Shown: positions 33,223 through 41,485, counted from the stretch's first letter. The stretch is DNA of 43,886 bases from DASPKT01 sp035626475 (GCA_035626475.1 DASPNP010000042.1:1-43886), one strand, 5' to 3'. Numbers and translations: made by a program. The notes: generated by a model not told the origin, from the letters alone.

Positions 33223-34326
33223 TCAGGCGGTCACCTGCTCCAGCGCCGGATAGTCGGTGTAGCCCGCCGCCCCGCCGCCATAGAAGGTGCTGCGGTCGTA
33301 GGGGTTCAGCGGCGCGTTCCGGCGCAGCCGCTCGGGCAGGTCGGGGTTGGCGATGAACAGCCGGCCGAAGGCGATCGCGTCGGCCCGTGCTTCCGCCACC
33401 GCCGCCAGGGCGCTCTCGCGCTCGAAGCCGCTGGCGGCGATGATTCCGCCGCCGAAAGCCTGGCGCAGCGGCGCGGCCGGATCGGCGGTGCCGAGCCCGG
33501 CCAGCTGGTCGGGTCGCGGCTCCACCAGGTGCAGATAGGCCAGGCCGCGCGTGCCCAGCTGCGCCGCCGCGTGGCGGAACAGCTCGGCCGTGTCGGAGGC
33601 GTCCATGCCGCTGATCACGTTCCAGGGCGACAGGCGCACGCCGACGCGGGCGGGCTCCCAGGCGGCGGCGACGGCGTCGACCACCTCCAGCAGGAAGCGC
33701 GTCCGGTTCTCGATCGAACCGCCGTAGGCATCGGCGCGGCGGTTGACGCCGGCGCGCAGGAACTGGTCGATCAGGTAGCCGTTGGCGCCGTGCACCTCCA
33801 CCCCGTCGAACCCGGCCTCGCGGGCGTTGCGGGCGGCCTGGGCGAAGGCGGCGACGATGCCCGGGATTTCCTCGGTGGCGAGTGCCCGGGGCGTCTCGAA
33901 ATCCACCGGCTTGCCCTGGCGGTCGCTGTGGCGGCCCTCGATCGCGACCCCGGACGGCGCCACCGGCAACGCGCCGCCCGGCTGCATCGAGGAGTGGGAG
34001 ACCCGGCCGGTGTGCCAGATCTGCAGCACGATCAGCCCGCCCTTGGCGTGCACCGCGTCGGTCACCTGCCGCCAGCCGGCGATCTGCTCGGCGCTGTAGA
34101 TGCCCGGCGCGCCGGCATAGCCGCGCGCCTGCTCGGCAATGTCGGTCGCCTCGGTGACGATCAGGCCGCCGCGGCTGGCGCGCTGGCCGTAATACTCGGC
34201 GTTCAGCGCCTGCGGCACGTCGCCCGGCTGGCGCGAGCGCAGGCGGGTCAGCGGTGCCATGACGACCCGGTGCTGCAGGTCGAACGCGCCGAAGCGCACC
34301 GGGGTGAAGAGCGGGTCCTTCGTCAT
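33223..34326 (-). CDS. nemA: Old Yellow Enzyme family NADH:flavin oxidoreductase (NemA-like)
   Basis: The 367-aa protein begins MTKDPLFTPVRFGAFDL at ATG 34326. It has the OYE signatures: APLTRLRS near the N terminus, QIWHTGRVSH, HGANGYLIDQF (the His-x-x-Asn pair that holds the substrate), RRADAYGGSIENR and IAFGRLFIANPDL. The length fits NemA (365). It is an FMN enzyme that reduces activated alkenes and nitro compounds in the cytoplasm with NAD(P)H. Genes of this type are often induced by electrophiles. It is divergent from the GH30 gene across a 191-bp promoter region. Confidence 0.92.
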   Translation of the reverse strand: MTKDPLFTPVRFGAFDLQHRVVMAPLTRLRSRQPGDVPQALNAEYYGQRASRGGLIVTEATDIAEQARGYAGAPGIYSAEQIAGWRQVTDAVHAKGGLIVLQIWHTGRVSHSSMQPGGALPVAPSGVAIEGRHSDRQGKPVDFETPRALATEEIPGIVAAFAQAARNAREAGFDGVEVHGANGYLIDQFLRAGVNRRADAYGGSIENRTRFLLEVVDAVAAAWEPARVGVRLSPWNVISGMDASDTAELFRHAAAQLGTRGLAYLHLVEPRPDQLAGLGTADPAAPLRQAFGGGIIAASGFERESALAAVAEARADAIAFGRLFIANPDLPERLRRNAPLNPYDRSTFYGGGAAGYTDYPALEQVTA

Positions 34327-34517
34327 TTGGATATCTTTCGAACCATGGTGGTCTTCCCAACATGGGGCCGGTCCCCGTGAATGCGACCCGACCGAATGCG
34401 CAACCGACCCCTGCGCCGGTGGCAGGCTTGACGGTGGGGGCGGCGCACCCCATGCCGGGCAACACCATTTCTCAACCACTTCCGAGGTAGCTTGCCCCGT
34501 CTGCGCGGTTCGGAGCG

Positions 34518-35963
34518 ATGGTGGCGGGTGGGATGTTGGAGCAGTCGGCAGGGCGGATCGGCCGCCGCGGCCTGATCGGCGGGGCGCTCTCCATGGCCGT
34601 CGCAATGCCGTCCCTGGCGGCGCCGTCCAAGCCGTCGGCGCGGATCCTCCTCACCACGGCGGATCAGGCGCTGCGCCTGTCGGAGCAGGGGCCGGCCGCG
34701 ATCGGCGCCGTGCCGCGCCGGCCCGACCTGGTGCTGGATTCCGGCCGCACCCACCAGCGCATGGAAGGCTTCGGCGCCTCGCTGACCGAATCCGCCTGCT
34801 GGGCCATCGGCCAGCTGCCCTGGGAGGCCCAGGAGCGGCTGCTGCGCCAGCTCTTCGACCCCACGGCCGGCATCGGCCTGTCGATCCTGCGCCAGCCGGT
34901 GGGGGCGTCGGACTTCGCGCTGTCCAGCTACACCTACTATGACCGTCGGGACGCCGGCGTGGCGGCGATGCTGAACTTCACGCTGGAGCGGGAGCGGCGC
35001 CACGTCCTGCCCATGCTGCGCCGCGCCCTGGCGATCAACCCCGCCATCACCGTGGTCGGCAGCCCCTGGAGCCCGCCCGCCTGGATGAAGAGCGGCGGCA
35101 GCCTCAATGGCGGCCGCCTGCTGCCCGAGCATTACGGCACCTACGCCGACTACCTGGTCCGCTATGTCCAGGCCATGGCGGCGGAGGGAGTGGCTGTCTC
35201 CGCGCTGACCGTCCAGAACGAGCCCCGGCACGAGACCAATTCCTATCCCAGCATGGCGATGGACGCGCCGGAGCAGGCGCGGTTCCTGGCGCAGCATCTC
35301 GGCCCCGCCCTGGCGGCAGCCGGGCTGCGCACCCGGGTGCTGGTCTGGGACCATAATTGGGACGGGGTGGACTTCCCCATGACCGTCCTGGCCGATCCGG
35401 CCGCGCGGCCCTTCGTCGCCGGCGTCGCCTTCCACGACTATGCGGGCGACCCGGCCCTGGTGCGGCCCTTGAGGCAGGCGCACCCCCAGGTGCCGCTCTG
35501 GCTGACCGAGATCACCGCCGGCGCCTGGAGCCCCGGCTTCGCCGGCAACCTGCGCTACGACGTGACCCGCCTGCTGATCCGGGCGGTGCGCGAGGGGGTG
35601 GGGGCGGTGGTGAAGTGGAACGCCGCTCTGGACCAGGGCCACGGGCCGAAGAATGGCGGTTGCCAGATCTGCGACGGGCTGGTGACGGTGGATACGGGCA
35701 CCGGTGCCGTCATCCACAATTACGACTATTTCGCCCTGGGCCACGCCAGCCGCTTCGTGCGCCCCGGCTTCACCCGGATCGAGGCGACGCCGGCGGATGC
35801 CGGGGCGGTGGACGGCACGGCGTTCCTGGGCCCCGACGGCCAGCGCGTGCTGGTCGCCTTCAACACCGGCGCCGCCGACCGGACCGTCGGCGTGCAGGAC
35901 GGCGCGCGCGGCTTCCGCGCCTGGATGCCGGCGGGCTCGGCGGCGACCTTCGTTTGGCGGTAG
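34518..35963 (+). CDS. Glycoside hydrolase family 30 (glucosylceramidase-type) with Tat signal
   Basis: The 481-aa protein has an N-terminal twin-arginine motif (IGRRGLIGG, residues 14-22) and a hydrophobic stretch ending SLAA, so it is likely exported folded. GH30 features are QRMEGFGASLTESACW, NPAITVVGSPWSPPAWMK, the acid/base Glu235 in TVQNEP and the nucleophile Glu331 in LTEIT. GH30 enzymes split beta-glucosides, xylan or 1,6-glucans outside the cytoplasm. An alternative start is ATG 34533. The polymer cleaved is unknown, but a link to the nearby exopolysaccharide locus is possible. Confidence 0.9.
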   Translation: MVAGGMLEQSAGRIGRRGLIGGALSMAVAMPSLAAPSKPSARILLTTADQALRLSEQGPAAIGAVPRRPDLVLDSGRTHQRMEGFGASLTESACWAIGQLPWEAQERLLRQLFDPTAGIGLSILRQPVGASDFALSSYTYYDRRDAGVAAMLNFTLERERRHVLPMLRRALAINPAITVVGSPWSPPAWMKSGGSLNGGRLLPEHYGTYADYLVRYVQAMAAEGVAVSALTVQNEPRHETNSYPSMAMDAPEQARFLAQHLGPALAAAGLRTRVLVWDHNWDGVDFPMTVLADPAARPFVAGVAFHDYAGDPALVRPLRQAHPQVPLWLTEITAGAWSPGFAGNLRYDVTRLLIRAVREGVGAVVKWNAALDQGHGPKNGGCQICDGLVTVDTGTGAVIHNYDYFALGHASRFVRPGFTRIEATPADAGAVDGTAFLGPDGQRVLVAFNTGAADRTVGVQDGARGFRAWMPAGSAATFVWR

Positions 35964-36001
35964 GAGGCTCAAGCGAAACTCGGGTGAACTCCCCCCTTGC
36001 A

Positions 36002-36212
36002 CGTCACCCCGGCGAAAGCCGGGGCCCAGGGGTTGCAGCGGGATGCGCCTGATGCGGCCCAGGTGTGGTTCGTAGGTCGCATGGAGGCGCAGCCGTAATG
36101 CGACATCCCGGCCGTGGCGTCGCATTGCGCTGCGCTCCATGCGACCTACGGACGTGCTTCATCGATCTCTCATGGCTTCAACCCCTGGGTCCCGGCTTTC
36201 GCCGGGATGACG
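36002..36212. repeat. Nested palindromic element: outer GAAA-hairpin arms around a second palindrome
   Basis: Outer arms at 36002-36035 and 36179-36212 match as inverted repeats at 32 of 34 positions by eye. Each arm carries a small hairpin CCCGGCGAAAGCCGGG with a GAAA tetraloop. Repeats of this type are common in alphaproteobacterial intergenic DNA. Inside lies the palindrome at 36071-36150. It fills the convergent gap between the GH30 and DUF3306 genes. No gene is present. Confidence 0.85.
36071..36150. repeat. Dispersed palindromic intergenic element, copy 2
   Basis: CGTAGGTCGCATGGAG (36071-36086) pairs perfectly with CTCCATGCGACCTACG (36135-36150). The inner CAGCCGTAATGCGAC and GTCGCATTGCGCTGCG match the copy at 9437-9512. 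This copy is the better conserved one, with arms longer by about six bases. Confidence 0.85.
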
Positions 36213-36268
36213 GTTGCGAGTGGGAGCCTCCAGCAGGAATCATGCGATACAGTCTCTTGTAGAGCCCG

Positions 36269-36931
36269 CTAACCCGGCAGCGCCCCGCCATGGCGGCGCC
36301 GGCGGACAGGTTCGTTCTGCTGGCGGACCGGTTCCGGTTCGGGGGCGGGCGCCTCGGTCAACGGCGCCTCGCCGGGAGCGGGCAGGGCGGCGGCAGGCTC
36401 CTCCGCCGCCGGTTCCTCCACCGGTTCCAAGGGCAGCTCCGCCCTGGGTGGTTGCGGAGGCGTAACGACGTCCAGGGCGCAGTCGTCGACCAGCGGCGCC
36501 GGCGCCCTCGCCTCCTCCGGCCGGGTCAGGTGGCGGAACAGCTTCTCGACCATCGCCTTGGGGTCGTCGATCTCCCAGAGCTTCCCGTAGCCGGGGGCGT
36601 GGAAGTCCCAGTCATAGTCGACCAGCGGCCGGTGGCCCGCGATGACGGGATCGGTCGCCCAGGCCTTGCGCAAAGCGGCATGGCGCAGCGCCGCCGGCAC
36701 GCCGCGCTTCAGGAAGGCGGTGTAGTCGGATTGCTCGTCCAGGCTCTCCACCGGCGGCAGCGCCTCCAGGTCCGGCTCCGGTTCGGCGGCGACCGCGGGC
36801 GGGAGCGCCTCGGGCGGCGGCTCCGCCACCTCGCGCCTGGCCTGCAGCTTGCGGCGGGACCAGCGGCCGAGGAAGCCGTCCCCGCCGCCCTCATCGGGGC
36901 TCTCCAGCCCGACCCTGCGGCGCTCACTCAT
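36269..36931 (-). CDS. DUF3306 protein (formate dehydrogenase-associated)
   Basis: The 220-aa soluble protein starts at ATG 36931, overlapping the end of the DUF3305 gene by 8 bases. It has the family features FLGRWSRRKL near the N terminus, then FLKRGVPAALRHAALRKAWATDP and YDWDFHAPGYGKL, and a low-complexity Pro/Ala/Glu tail. DUF3306 genes typically travel with formate dehydrogenase, DUF3305 and multi-cluster ferredoxin genes; its role is unknown. The order here is ligase, DUF3305, DUF3306 on the minus strand. Confidence 0.85.
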   Translation of the reverse strand: MSERRRVGLESPDEGGGDGFLGRWSRRKLQARREVAEPPPEALPPAVAAEPEPDLEALPPVESLDEQSDYTAFLKRGVPAALRHAALRKAWATDPVIAGHRPLVDYDWDFHAPGYGKLWEIDDPKAMVEKLFRHLTRPEEARAPAPLVDDCALDVVTPPQPPRAELPLEPVEEPAAEEPAAALPAPGEAPLTEAPAPEPEPVRQQNEPVRRRRHGGALPG

Positions 36932-37436
36932 CCTGGTCCTCCACCGGGCGCCGACGGCCGGCCAGCGCCTCGGGGTTGGCGCGGTCGTTGCGGCGGTACC
37001 ATTCCTTGCGCTCGACATGGTGGCGGGCGACGAAGTCCCGCAGCCAGGCATGCACCGACGGCGGCATGGGCAGCGCCTCCACCAGGTCGGTGCCGCTGTC
37101 GGCATGGGCCTGCGCCTCGGTCGGGTCGACGGTGGCCAGCAGCAGGCCCCAGCCTTCCGGCCCGCTGCCCGCGCCCGGCCGCAGCACCACATAGACGCTG
37201 GGCTGCTCCTGCTCCAGATTCAGCTTGTAGACCTTGGTGTCGGCCCGGTGCGCCTCCAGCTCCACCGTCCCGGCATAGTAGCGCGACACGCCGTCCGCCT
37301 CGGCCAGCAGCGACCAGGGCGGCGTCTCCGGCCGGCCGGGCAGCACCGCCGCCGCCCGCCAGACATGGTCCAGCCAGCGGCTGGCCGCCGGCCGCCGCTC
37401 CACCACCACGCCCACCGGCATATGCTCCAGGCTCAT
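36924..37436 (-). CDS. DUF3305 protein (formate dehydrogenase-associated)
   Basis: ATG 37436 has a strong GGGAGGAG upstream. The 170-aa product has MPVGVVVERRPAASRWLDHVW at the N terminus, then VYVVLRPG and a C-terminal stretch HHVERKEWYRRNDRANPEAL. These fit the DUF3305 family, which is found with DUF3306 near formate dehydrogenase genes in Alphaproteobacteria. Function is unknown. It lies 17 bases after the ligase-like gene and overlaps DUF3306 by 8 bases, so translation is probably coupled. Confidence 0.85.
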   Translation of the reverse strand: MSLEHMPVGVVVERRPAASRWLDHVWRAAAVLPGRPETPPWSLLAEADGVSRYYAGTVELEAHRADTKVYKLNLEQEQPSVYVVLRPGAGSGPEGWGLLLATVDPTEAQAHADSGTDLVEALPMPPSVHAWLRDFVARHHVERKEWYRRNDRANPEALAGRRRPVEDQDE

Positions 37437-37453
37437 CGCTCCTCCCGCCCCTC

Positions 37454-38221
37454 TCAACCGGCGCGCGGCCCGTCCGTCTCCAGCCCGTCCGTCTCCGGCT
37501 TGCCGCCCCGGCCCAGCGCCTCGGCCAGCCGGCGGCGCTCCGGGACCGTCGTGCCGGGCGTCAGCCGCAGCAGGTCGCCGGTGTCGGGGTCCAGCCCGTG
37601 CTTGGTCTCGTCGCCGGACGGCGCCAGCCGGTCCAGCCAGACCTCCGCCACGGTGCGGAAGCCGTCCTCCTGCCAGCGATGGACCCAATGCAGCAGGTGG
37701 CGGGCATAGGATGGCGCCAGCAGGCCGGGCTCCACCTCGCCGAATCCCTCCTCCCAGAGCGTGGTGCGGTCGGGCGTGCGGCACTCCTCGCCGGGCCGCC
37801 CCAGCCGCACCGAGACGGCCACCGCCAGCCAGTCGGGCACCGCATCCGGGGCTGTGCCGGGCGGGCAGGCGGCGCGGACGGTACCGACCCGCGCCCCGTC
37901 GATCTGCAGCCGGTCCGGCCAGCCGAACATCACCGGCTTGCGCTCCGGCCCCGCCGCCTCCAGCGCGTCGGCCAGGGCCAGCCCCGCCACCAGCGCCGCC
38001 GGCCAGGCGCGCGTCAGCGGCCGGTCCGGTTCGAACAGCACGGCGACATCCATCGTGCCGTCCCGGCCGCTCCACAGCAGCGTGCCGGCCCCGGCGCCCC
38101 GGGCGGCCCGCGCCACCGCCTGCCGCAGCGCATCGCCGCTGCGGATCTCCCGCGCCTCGAACAGGGGCGGGAAGCCCGCCTCCACCGTGTTTTTCCTGCG
38201 CAGTGCCGCGCCAGCCGCCAT
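37454..38221 (-). CDS. Biotin/lipoate ligase-like protein with DUF4444-type tail
   Basis: ATG 38221 follows GGAGG; GTG 38227 is too close to it. The 255-aa protein begins with a BirA/LplA-like region (EAREIRSGDALRQAVARAA, GTLLWSGRDGTMDVAVLFEPD) and has WPDRLQIDGARVGTV, then a C-terminal DUF4444-like part with GLDPDTGDLLRLTPG. The usual ATP/biotin loop GRGRRGR is absent and reads LWSGRDGTMD instead, so ligase activity is uncertain. It is the first gene of the minus-strand accessory operon, divergent from the multi-[4Fe-4S] gene. Confidence 0.75.
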   Translation of the reverse strand: MAAGAALRRKNTVEAGFPPLFEAREIRSGDALRQAVARAARGAGAGTLLWSGRDGTMDVAVLFEPDRPLTRAWPAALVAGLALADALEAAGPERKPVMFGWPDRLQIDGARVGTVRAACPPGTAPDAVPDWLAVAVSVRLGRPGEECRTPDRTTLWEEGFGEVEPGLLAPSYARHLLHWVHRWQEDGFRTVAEVWLDRLAPSGDETKHGLDPDTGDLLRLTPGTTVPERRRLAEALGRGGKPETDGLETDGPRAG

Positions 38222-38338
38222 TCCCACCTCCGCAATAGCCCTGGTTACTCCTAGTGGGTGAGCGACCAGCCTCCACCCTCCGCGCTAAAACAACAACCTA
38301 GCGGAACGGCGAAACGCCGGCGCGGATGGGGAGGTAGG

Positions 38339-40366
38339 ATGAGGATCGACGGTCGGACGTGCCTCGTCTGCGATTGCGGCGGGACCATGCCGCTCGACGC
38401 CGGCGCCTTGGGCGCGGCGCTGGGCACCGAGGCGCCCAGGGTGGCGCACCAGCTCTGCCGGGCCGAACTGGACCGGCTCCAGGCCACCCCGGGCAAGCTG
38501 CTGGTCGGCTGCACCCAGGAGGCCGCGATCTTCGCGGAGGCGCTGGACGGGCGCGATCCCGACGATCTCCGCATGGTGAACATCCGCGAGCGCGCCGGCT
38601 GGTCCGACGAGGGGGCGGCCGCCACGCCCAAGCTGGCGGCGCTGCTGGCCGAGGCGGCGCTCACCGCCCCCGACCACGCGCTGCTGAGCCTGACCTCGGA
38701 GGGCGTCGCCCTGGTGCTGGGCCGCGACGAGGCCGCGATCGAGGCCGGCCGCCGCCTGGCCGACCGGCTGGACGTCACGATCATGCTGGCCGATCCGGTC
38801 GACGTCCTGCCGCCGCGCCTGACCGAGTTCCCGGTGGTGCGGGGGCGGGTGCGCGGTGCCAAGGGCCATCTCGGCGCCTTCGAGGTGACGGTGGACGGCT
38901 ACGCCCTGCCCGACCCGTCCAGCCGGGGCTATCTGCGCTTCGGCCCGGGGCGCGACGGGGCGGTGTCGCGCTGCGACCTGATCATCGACCTCACCGGCGG
39001 CCAGCCGCTGTTCCCGCACAAGCGCGACGGCTACCTGCGCGCCGACCCCGGCAGCCCGGCCGCCGTGGCCGAGCTGCTGTTCGAGGCGGCGGAGCTGGTC
39101 GGCGAGTTCGACCGGCCGCGCTACGTCGCCTACCGCGCCGACCTCTGCGCCCACAGCCGGAACAAGCGCCAGGGCTGCACCCGCTGCCTGGAGGTCTGCC
39201 CGGCCGGCGCCATCACGCCGAACGGCGACCATGTCGCCATCGACGCCCATGCCTGCCAGGGCTGCGGCGGCTGCCACGCCGTCTGCCCCACCGGCGCCGC
39301 CACCTACGCCGTGCCGACGCCCGACCATCTGCTGGAGCGGGTGCGGGTGCTGCTGGAGACCTACCAGGGGGCGGGTGGCCGGGCGCCGGTGCTGCTGGTG
39401 CACGACCGCGACCATGGCGCGCCGATCATCGACCTGCTGGCCCGGCTGGGACCCGGCCTGCCGGCGCGGGTCATCCCCTTCGAGGTCGAGGCGGTCACCC
39501 ATCTCGGCATCGAGTTCCCGGCCGCGGCCCTGGCCGCCGGCGCCGCCGAGGTGCGGCTGCTGGCCGGCACCAGGGGCGACGGGGAGCGCGAGGGCCTGTC
39601 GCGCATGCTGAACCTGATGGAGAGCCTGGCGCTGGGCCTCGGCTACGGCGCCGGCCGCTGCACGGTGCTGGAGGCCGACGATCCCGACCGGCTGGCGGCG
39701 GAGCTGGGCCTGCTGCCGGCGCGCGAGGGCACGCCGACGCCGAAGGCCTTCCTGCCCATGGGCGGCAAGCGCGACCTGATGAAGCTGTCCGTGCGCCGCC
39801 TGCACGCCGCCGCGCCCGTGCCGGTGGACATCCTGCCGCTTCCCCCGGGCGCGCCCTTCGGCACGCTGGAGGTGAATGTCGCGGGCTGCACGCTCTGCTT
39901 CTCCTGCGTCGGCGTCTGCCCCACGGGGGCGCTGACCGATAATCCGGAGCGGCCGCAGCTGAGCTTCACCGAGGATGCCTGCGTGCAGTGCGGCCTCTGC
40001 GCCGCCACCTGCCCGGAGAAGGTGATCCGGCTGCAGCCGCGCCTGGACTTCACCGACGCCGCCCGCAGCCCGCGCGTGGTGAAGGAGGAGGAGCCGGCGG
40101 TCTGCATCCGTTGCGCCAAGCCCTTCGGCATCAAGGCGACCGTCGACCGCATCGTGGCGAAGCTGGAGGGGCAGCACTGGATGTACCCGTCGGCCTCACA
40201 GAGCGCCACCTCGCCCATCGACCGGGTGCGCATGTGCGCCGACTGCCGCGTCATCGCCCATACGGAACGGAGCTTCGACCCCCATGCCGGCCCCGACCGG
40301 CCCAAGCCGCGCACCCCGGAGGATTATTTCCGCAGCCGCGAGGCCGACCGCGCGGACGGGGAGTAG
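38339..40366 (+). CDS. Multi-[4Fe-4S] ferredoxin-type protein (formate dehydrogenase-associated)
   Basis: I start at ATG 38339, which has a strong GGGAGGTAGG; GTG 38258 lies in the divergent promoter region. The 675-aa protein begins with TCLVCDCGGTM. It has several cysteine clusters: CTRCLEVCP and CQGCGGCHAVCP in the middle, CTLCFSCVGVCP and CVQCGLCAATCP near the end, then CIRC and CADC pairs. At least four [4Fe-4S] clusters are likely. Related proteins sit next to DUF3305/DUF3306 and formate dehydrogenase genes and presumably pass electrons. No dehydrogenase subunit is in the window. The long middle section has no cysteine motif. Confidence 0.87.
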   Translation: MRIDGRTCLVCDCGGTMPLDAGALGAALGTEAPRVAHQLCRAELDRLQATPGKLLVGCTQEAAIFAEALDGRDPDDLRMVNIRERAGWSDEGAAATPKLAALLAEAALTAPDHALLSLTSEGVALVLGRDEAAIEAGRRLADRLDVTIMLADPVDVLPPRLTEFPVVRGRVRGAKGHLGAFEVTVDGYALPDPSSRGYLRFGPGRDGAVSRCDLIIDLTGGQPLFPHKRDGYLRADPGSPAAVAELLFEAAELVGEFDRPRYVAYRADLCAHSRNKRQGCTRCLEVCPAGAITPNGDHVAIDAHACQGCGGCHAVCPTGAATYAVPTPDHLLERVRVLLETYQGAGGRAPVLLVHDRDHGAPIIDLLARLGPGLPARVIPFEVEAVTHLGIEFPAAALAAGAAEVRLLAGTRGDGEREGLSRMLNLMESLALGLGYGAGRCTVLEADDPDRLAAELGLLPAREGTPTPKAFLPMGGKRDLMKLSVRRLHAAAPVPVDILPLPPGAPFGTLEVNVAGCTLCFSCVGVCPTGALTDNPERPQLSFTEDACVQCGLCAATCPEKVIRLQPRLDFTDAARSPRVVKEEEPAVCIRCAKPFGIKATVDRIVAKLEGQHWMYPSASQSATSPIDRVRMCADCRVIAHTERSFDPHAGPDRPKPRTPEDYFRSREADRADGE

Positions 40367-40400
40367 GAGCGGGGACGCCGGCCGTGCTCCGGGAGAGGCT

Positions 40401-40515
40401 GGGGCGTGGTGCGTCCTTCGACAGGCTCAGGATGAGGGACGGGGTACTCTAGGCACACCCGGTTCTTTCACCGGGAGCAGCAATACACCCCTCATGCTGA
40501 GCCTGTCGAAGCACG
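40401..40515. repeat. Dispersed palindromic element of the CTTCGACAGGCTCAG type, copy 2
   Basis: Left arm GCGTCCTTCGACAGGCTCAG (from 40411, extended through GATGAGGGA to 40439) pairs with the right arm at 40488-40515. The central GGCACACCCGGT and ACCGGGAGCAGCAAT match copy 1 at 30372-30500. It begins 35 bases past the ferredoxin gene stop in a convergent gap. Confidence 0.82.
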
Positions 40516-40580
40516 CACAGCGGAAACGCTGCCCACCGCTTGATGCGATCGGCGGAAACGAAGAGGCCCAGGAACCCGCG

Positions 40581-40745
40581 TCAGTAGTTCCAGCCGCGCT
40601 CGTTCGCGTCGCCATGGTGGCCGGGGGCGGCGCCCTCGGTGGAGAAGGCGTCGACCGACTGCCTGGCGAAGACGCCTTCCAGGATGAAGCCCGTCGCGGC
40701 CGCCGCGACGCCGTAGAAGACCACCGCCGTCAGGAACGCCTTCAT
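40581..40745 (-). CDS. Small single-pass membrane protein (54 aa)
   Basis: ATG 40745 has GGAGG five bases upstream. The product MKAFLTAVVFYGVAAAATGF continues into one hydrophobic helix (residues 3-22), then a soluble tail with GVFARQSVDAFSTEGAAPGHHGD, ending NERGWNY. I do not recognise a family. Small proteins of this type are common membrane-protein partners. It is convergent with the ferredoxin gene and lies 68 bases downstream of the Sfp gene on the same strand, so it may be the end of that transcript. Confidence 0.65.
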   Translation of the reverse strand: MKAFLTAVVFYGVAAAATGFILEGVFARQSVDAFSTEGAAPGHHGDANERGWNY

Positions 40746-40813
40746 CATCGCCTCCTCAGTCACCACCCGCCGATAAGGGCCCAACAGCCCGCGGGCCGCC
40801 CGGTTGCGCCAGC

Positions 40814-41485
40814 TTACGCCCGGAAGGCCTGTTCGCGCACCGGGGCGGCGGGGCCGGGATGGCAGAGGCAGGAGAGGTACCCCGGCGGGCTGGCCAGCGG
40901 GTGCAGGCGCCAGGGTTCCCGCGCATCACGGGGCTGCGAGGTGTCCAGCACCGTCGGCAGCGTCCCGCCGGGCCCGATCACCTGGACCTCGCGCAGGGGG
41001 TGGCCGATGCCGATGCCCAGCGCCTTCACGTAAGATTCCTTGGCGGTCCAGAGACTCATGAACAGCCGCGCCCTGTCATGCTCGGGCGCCGCCTCGATCG
41101 CCTCGACCTCGCGCGGCGCGGCGACCATGCGGCAGAGGCCGCGCCAGTCGACGGTGCGGTCCTCGCGCTCGACATCCACGCCCAGCGGCCGGTCGCCGAT
41201 GCCGATCAGCCCCTGCCCGCGGCAATGGCTGAGGTTGAAGTGCGGGCCGCCGGCCAGCGCCAGCTTGCCCTGCGGGCCCTCCTCGAAGACCAGCGCCTCG
41301 GGTGCGGTTCCAGTCCGACGGCCCAGCAGCAGGCGCAGCGCCCCCCGGGCGACCGTGCGCAGCAGCCGGTCCTCCGGCTGGCGGAACCGCGCGATCCCGT
41401 CCCGTTCCGCCGCCGTCAGCACCGCCTCGTAGGGCGCCAGCCGGTCCGCCTCGGCCGCCGCGTCGATGTGCCAGATCTCGATCAT
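40814..41485 (-). CDS. 4'-phosphopantetheinyl transferase (Sfp/EntD type)
   Basis: The 223-aa protein has the Sfp-type motifs: FNLSHC (83-88), the magnesium motif GVDVE (102-106) and WTAKESYVKA (146-155). The length matches Sfp (224). It moves the phosphopantetheine arm from CoA to carrier proteins of non-ribosomal peptide or polyketide synthases, or to acyl carrier protein. No such synthase is in the window. The start ATG 41485 has no strong ribosome site. It is divergent from the ATP-grasp gene across a 190-bp gap. Confidence 0.93.
   Translation of the reverse strand: MIEIWHIDAAAEADRLAPYEAVLTAAERDGIARFRQPEDRLLRTVARGALRLLLGRRTGTAPEALVFEEGPQGKLALAGGPHFNLSHCRGQGLIGIGDRPLGVDVEREDRTVDWRGLCRMVAAPREVEAIEAAPEHDRARLFMSLWTAKESYVKALGIGIGHPLREVQVIGPGGTLPTVLDTSQPRDAREPWRLHPLASPPGYLSCLCHPGPAAPVREQAFRA

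Noticed and set aside
38258..38338. Longer N terminus of the multi-[4Fe-4S] protein from GTG 38258
   Set aside because: No ribosome site there, while ATG 38339 has a strong GGGAGGTAGG; the extra residues look like promoter DNA.
38285..40177. 630-aa open frame antisense to the multi-[4Fe-4S] gene
   Set aside because: No motifs; shadow of a gene with clear cysteine clusters.
30372..40515. CRISPR array or insertion sequence from the paired repeats
   Set aside because: Copies are 10 kb apart, palindromic and not regularly spaced; there is no transposase gene or spacer series anywhere in the window.
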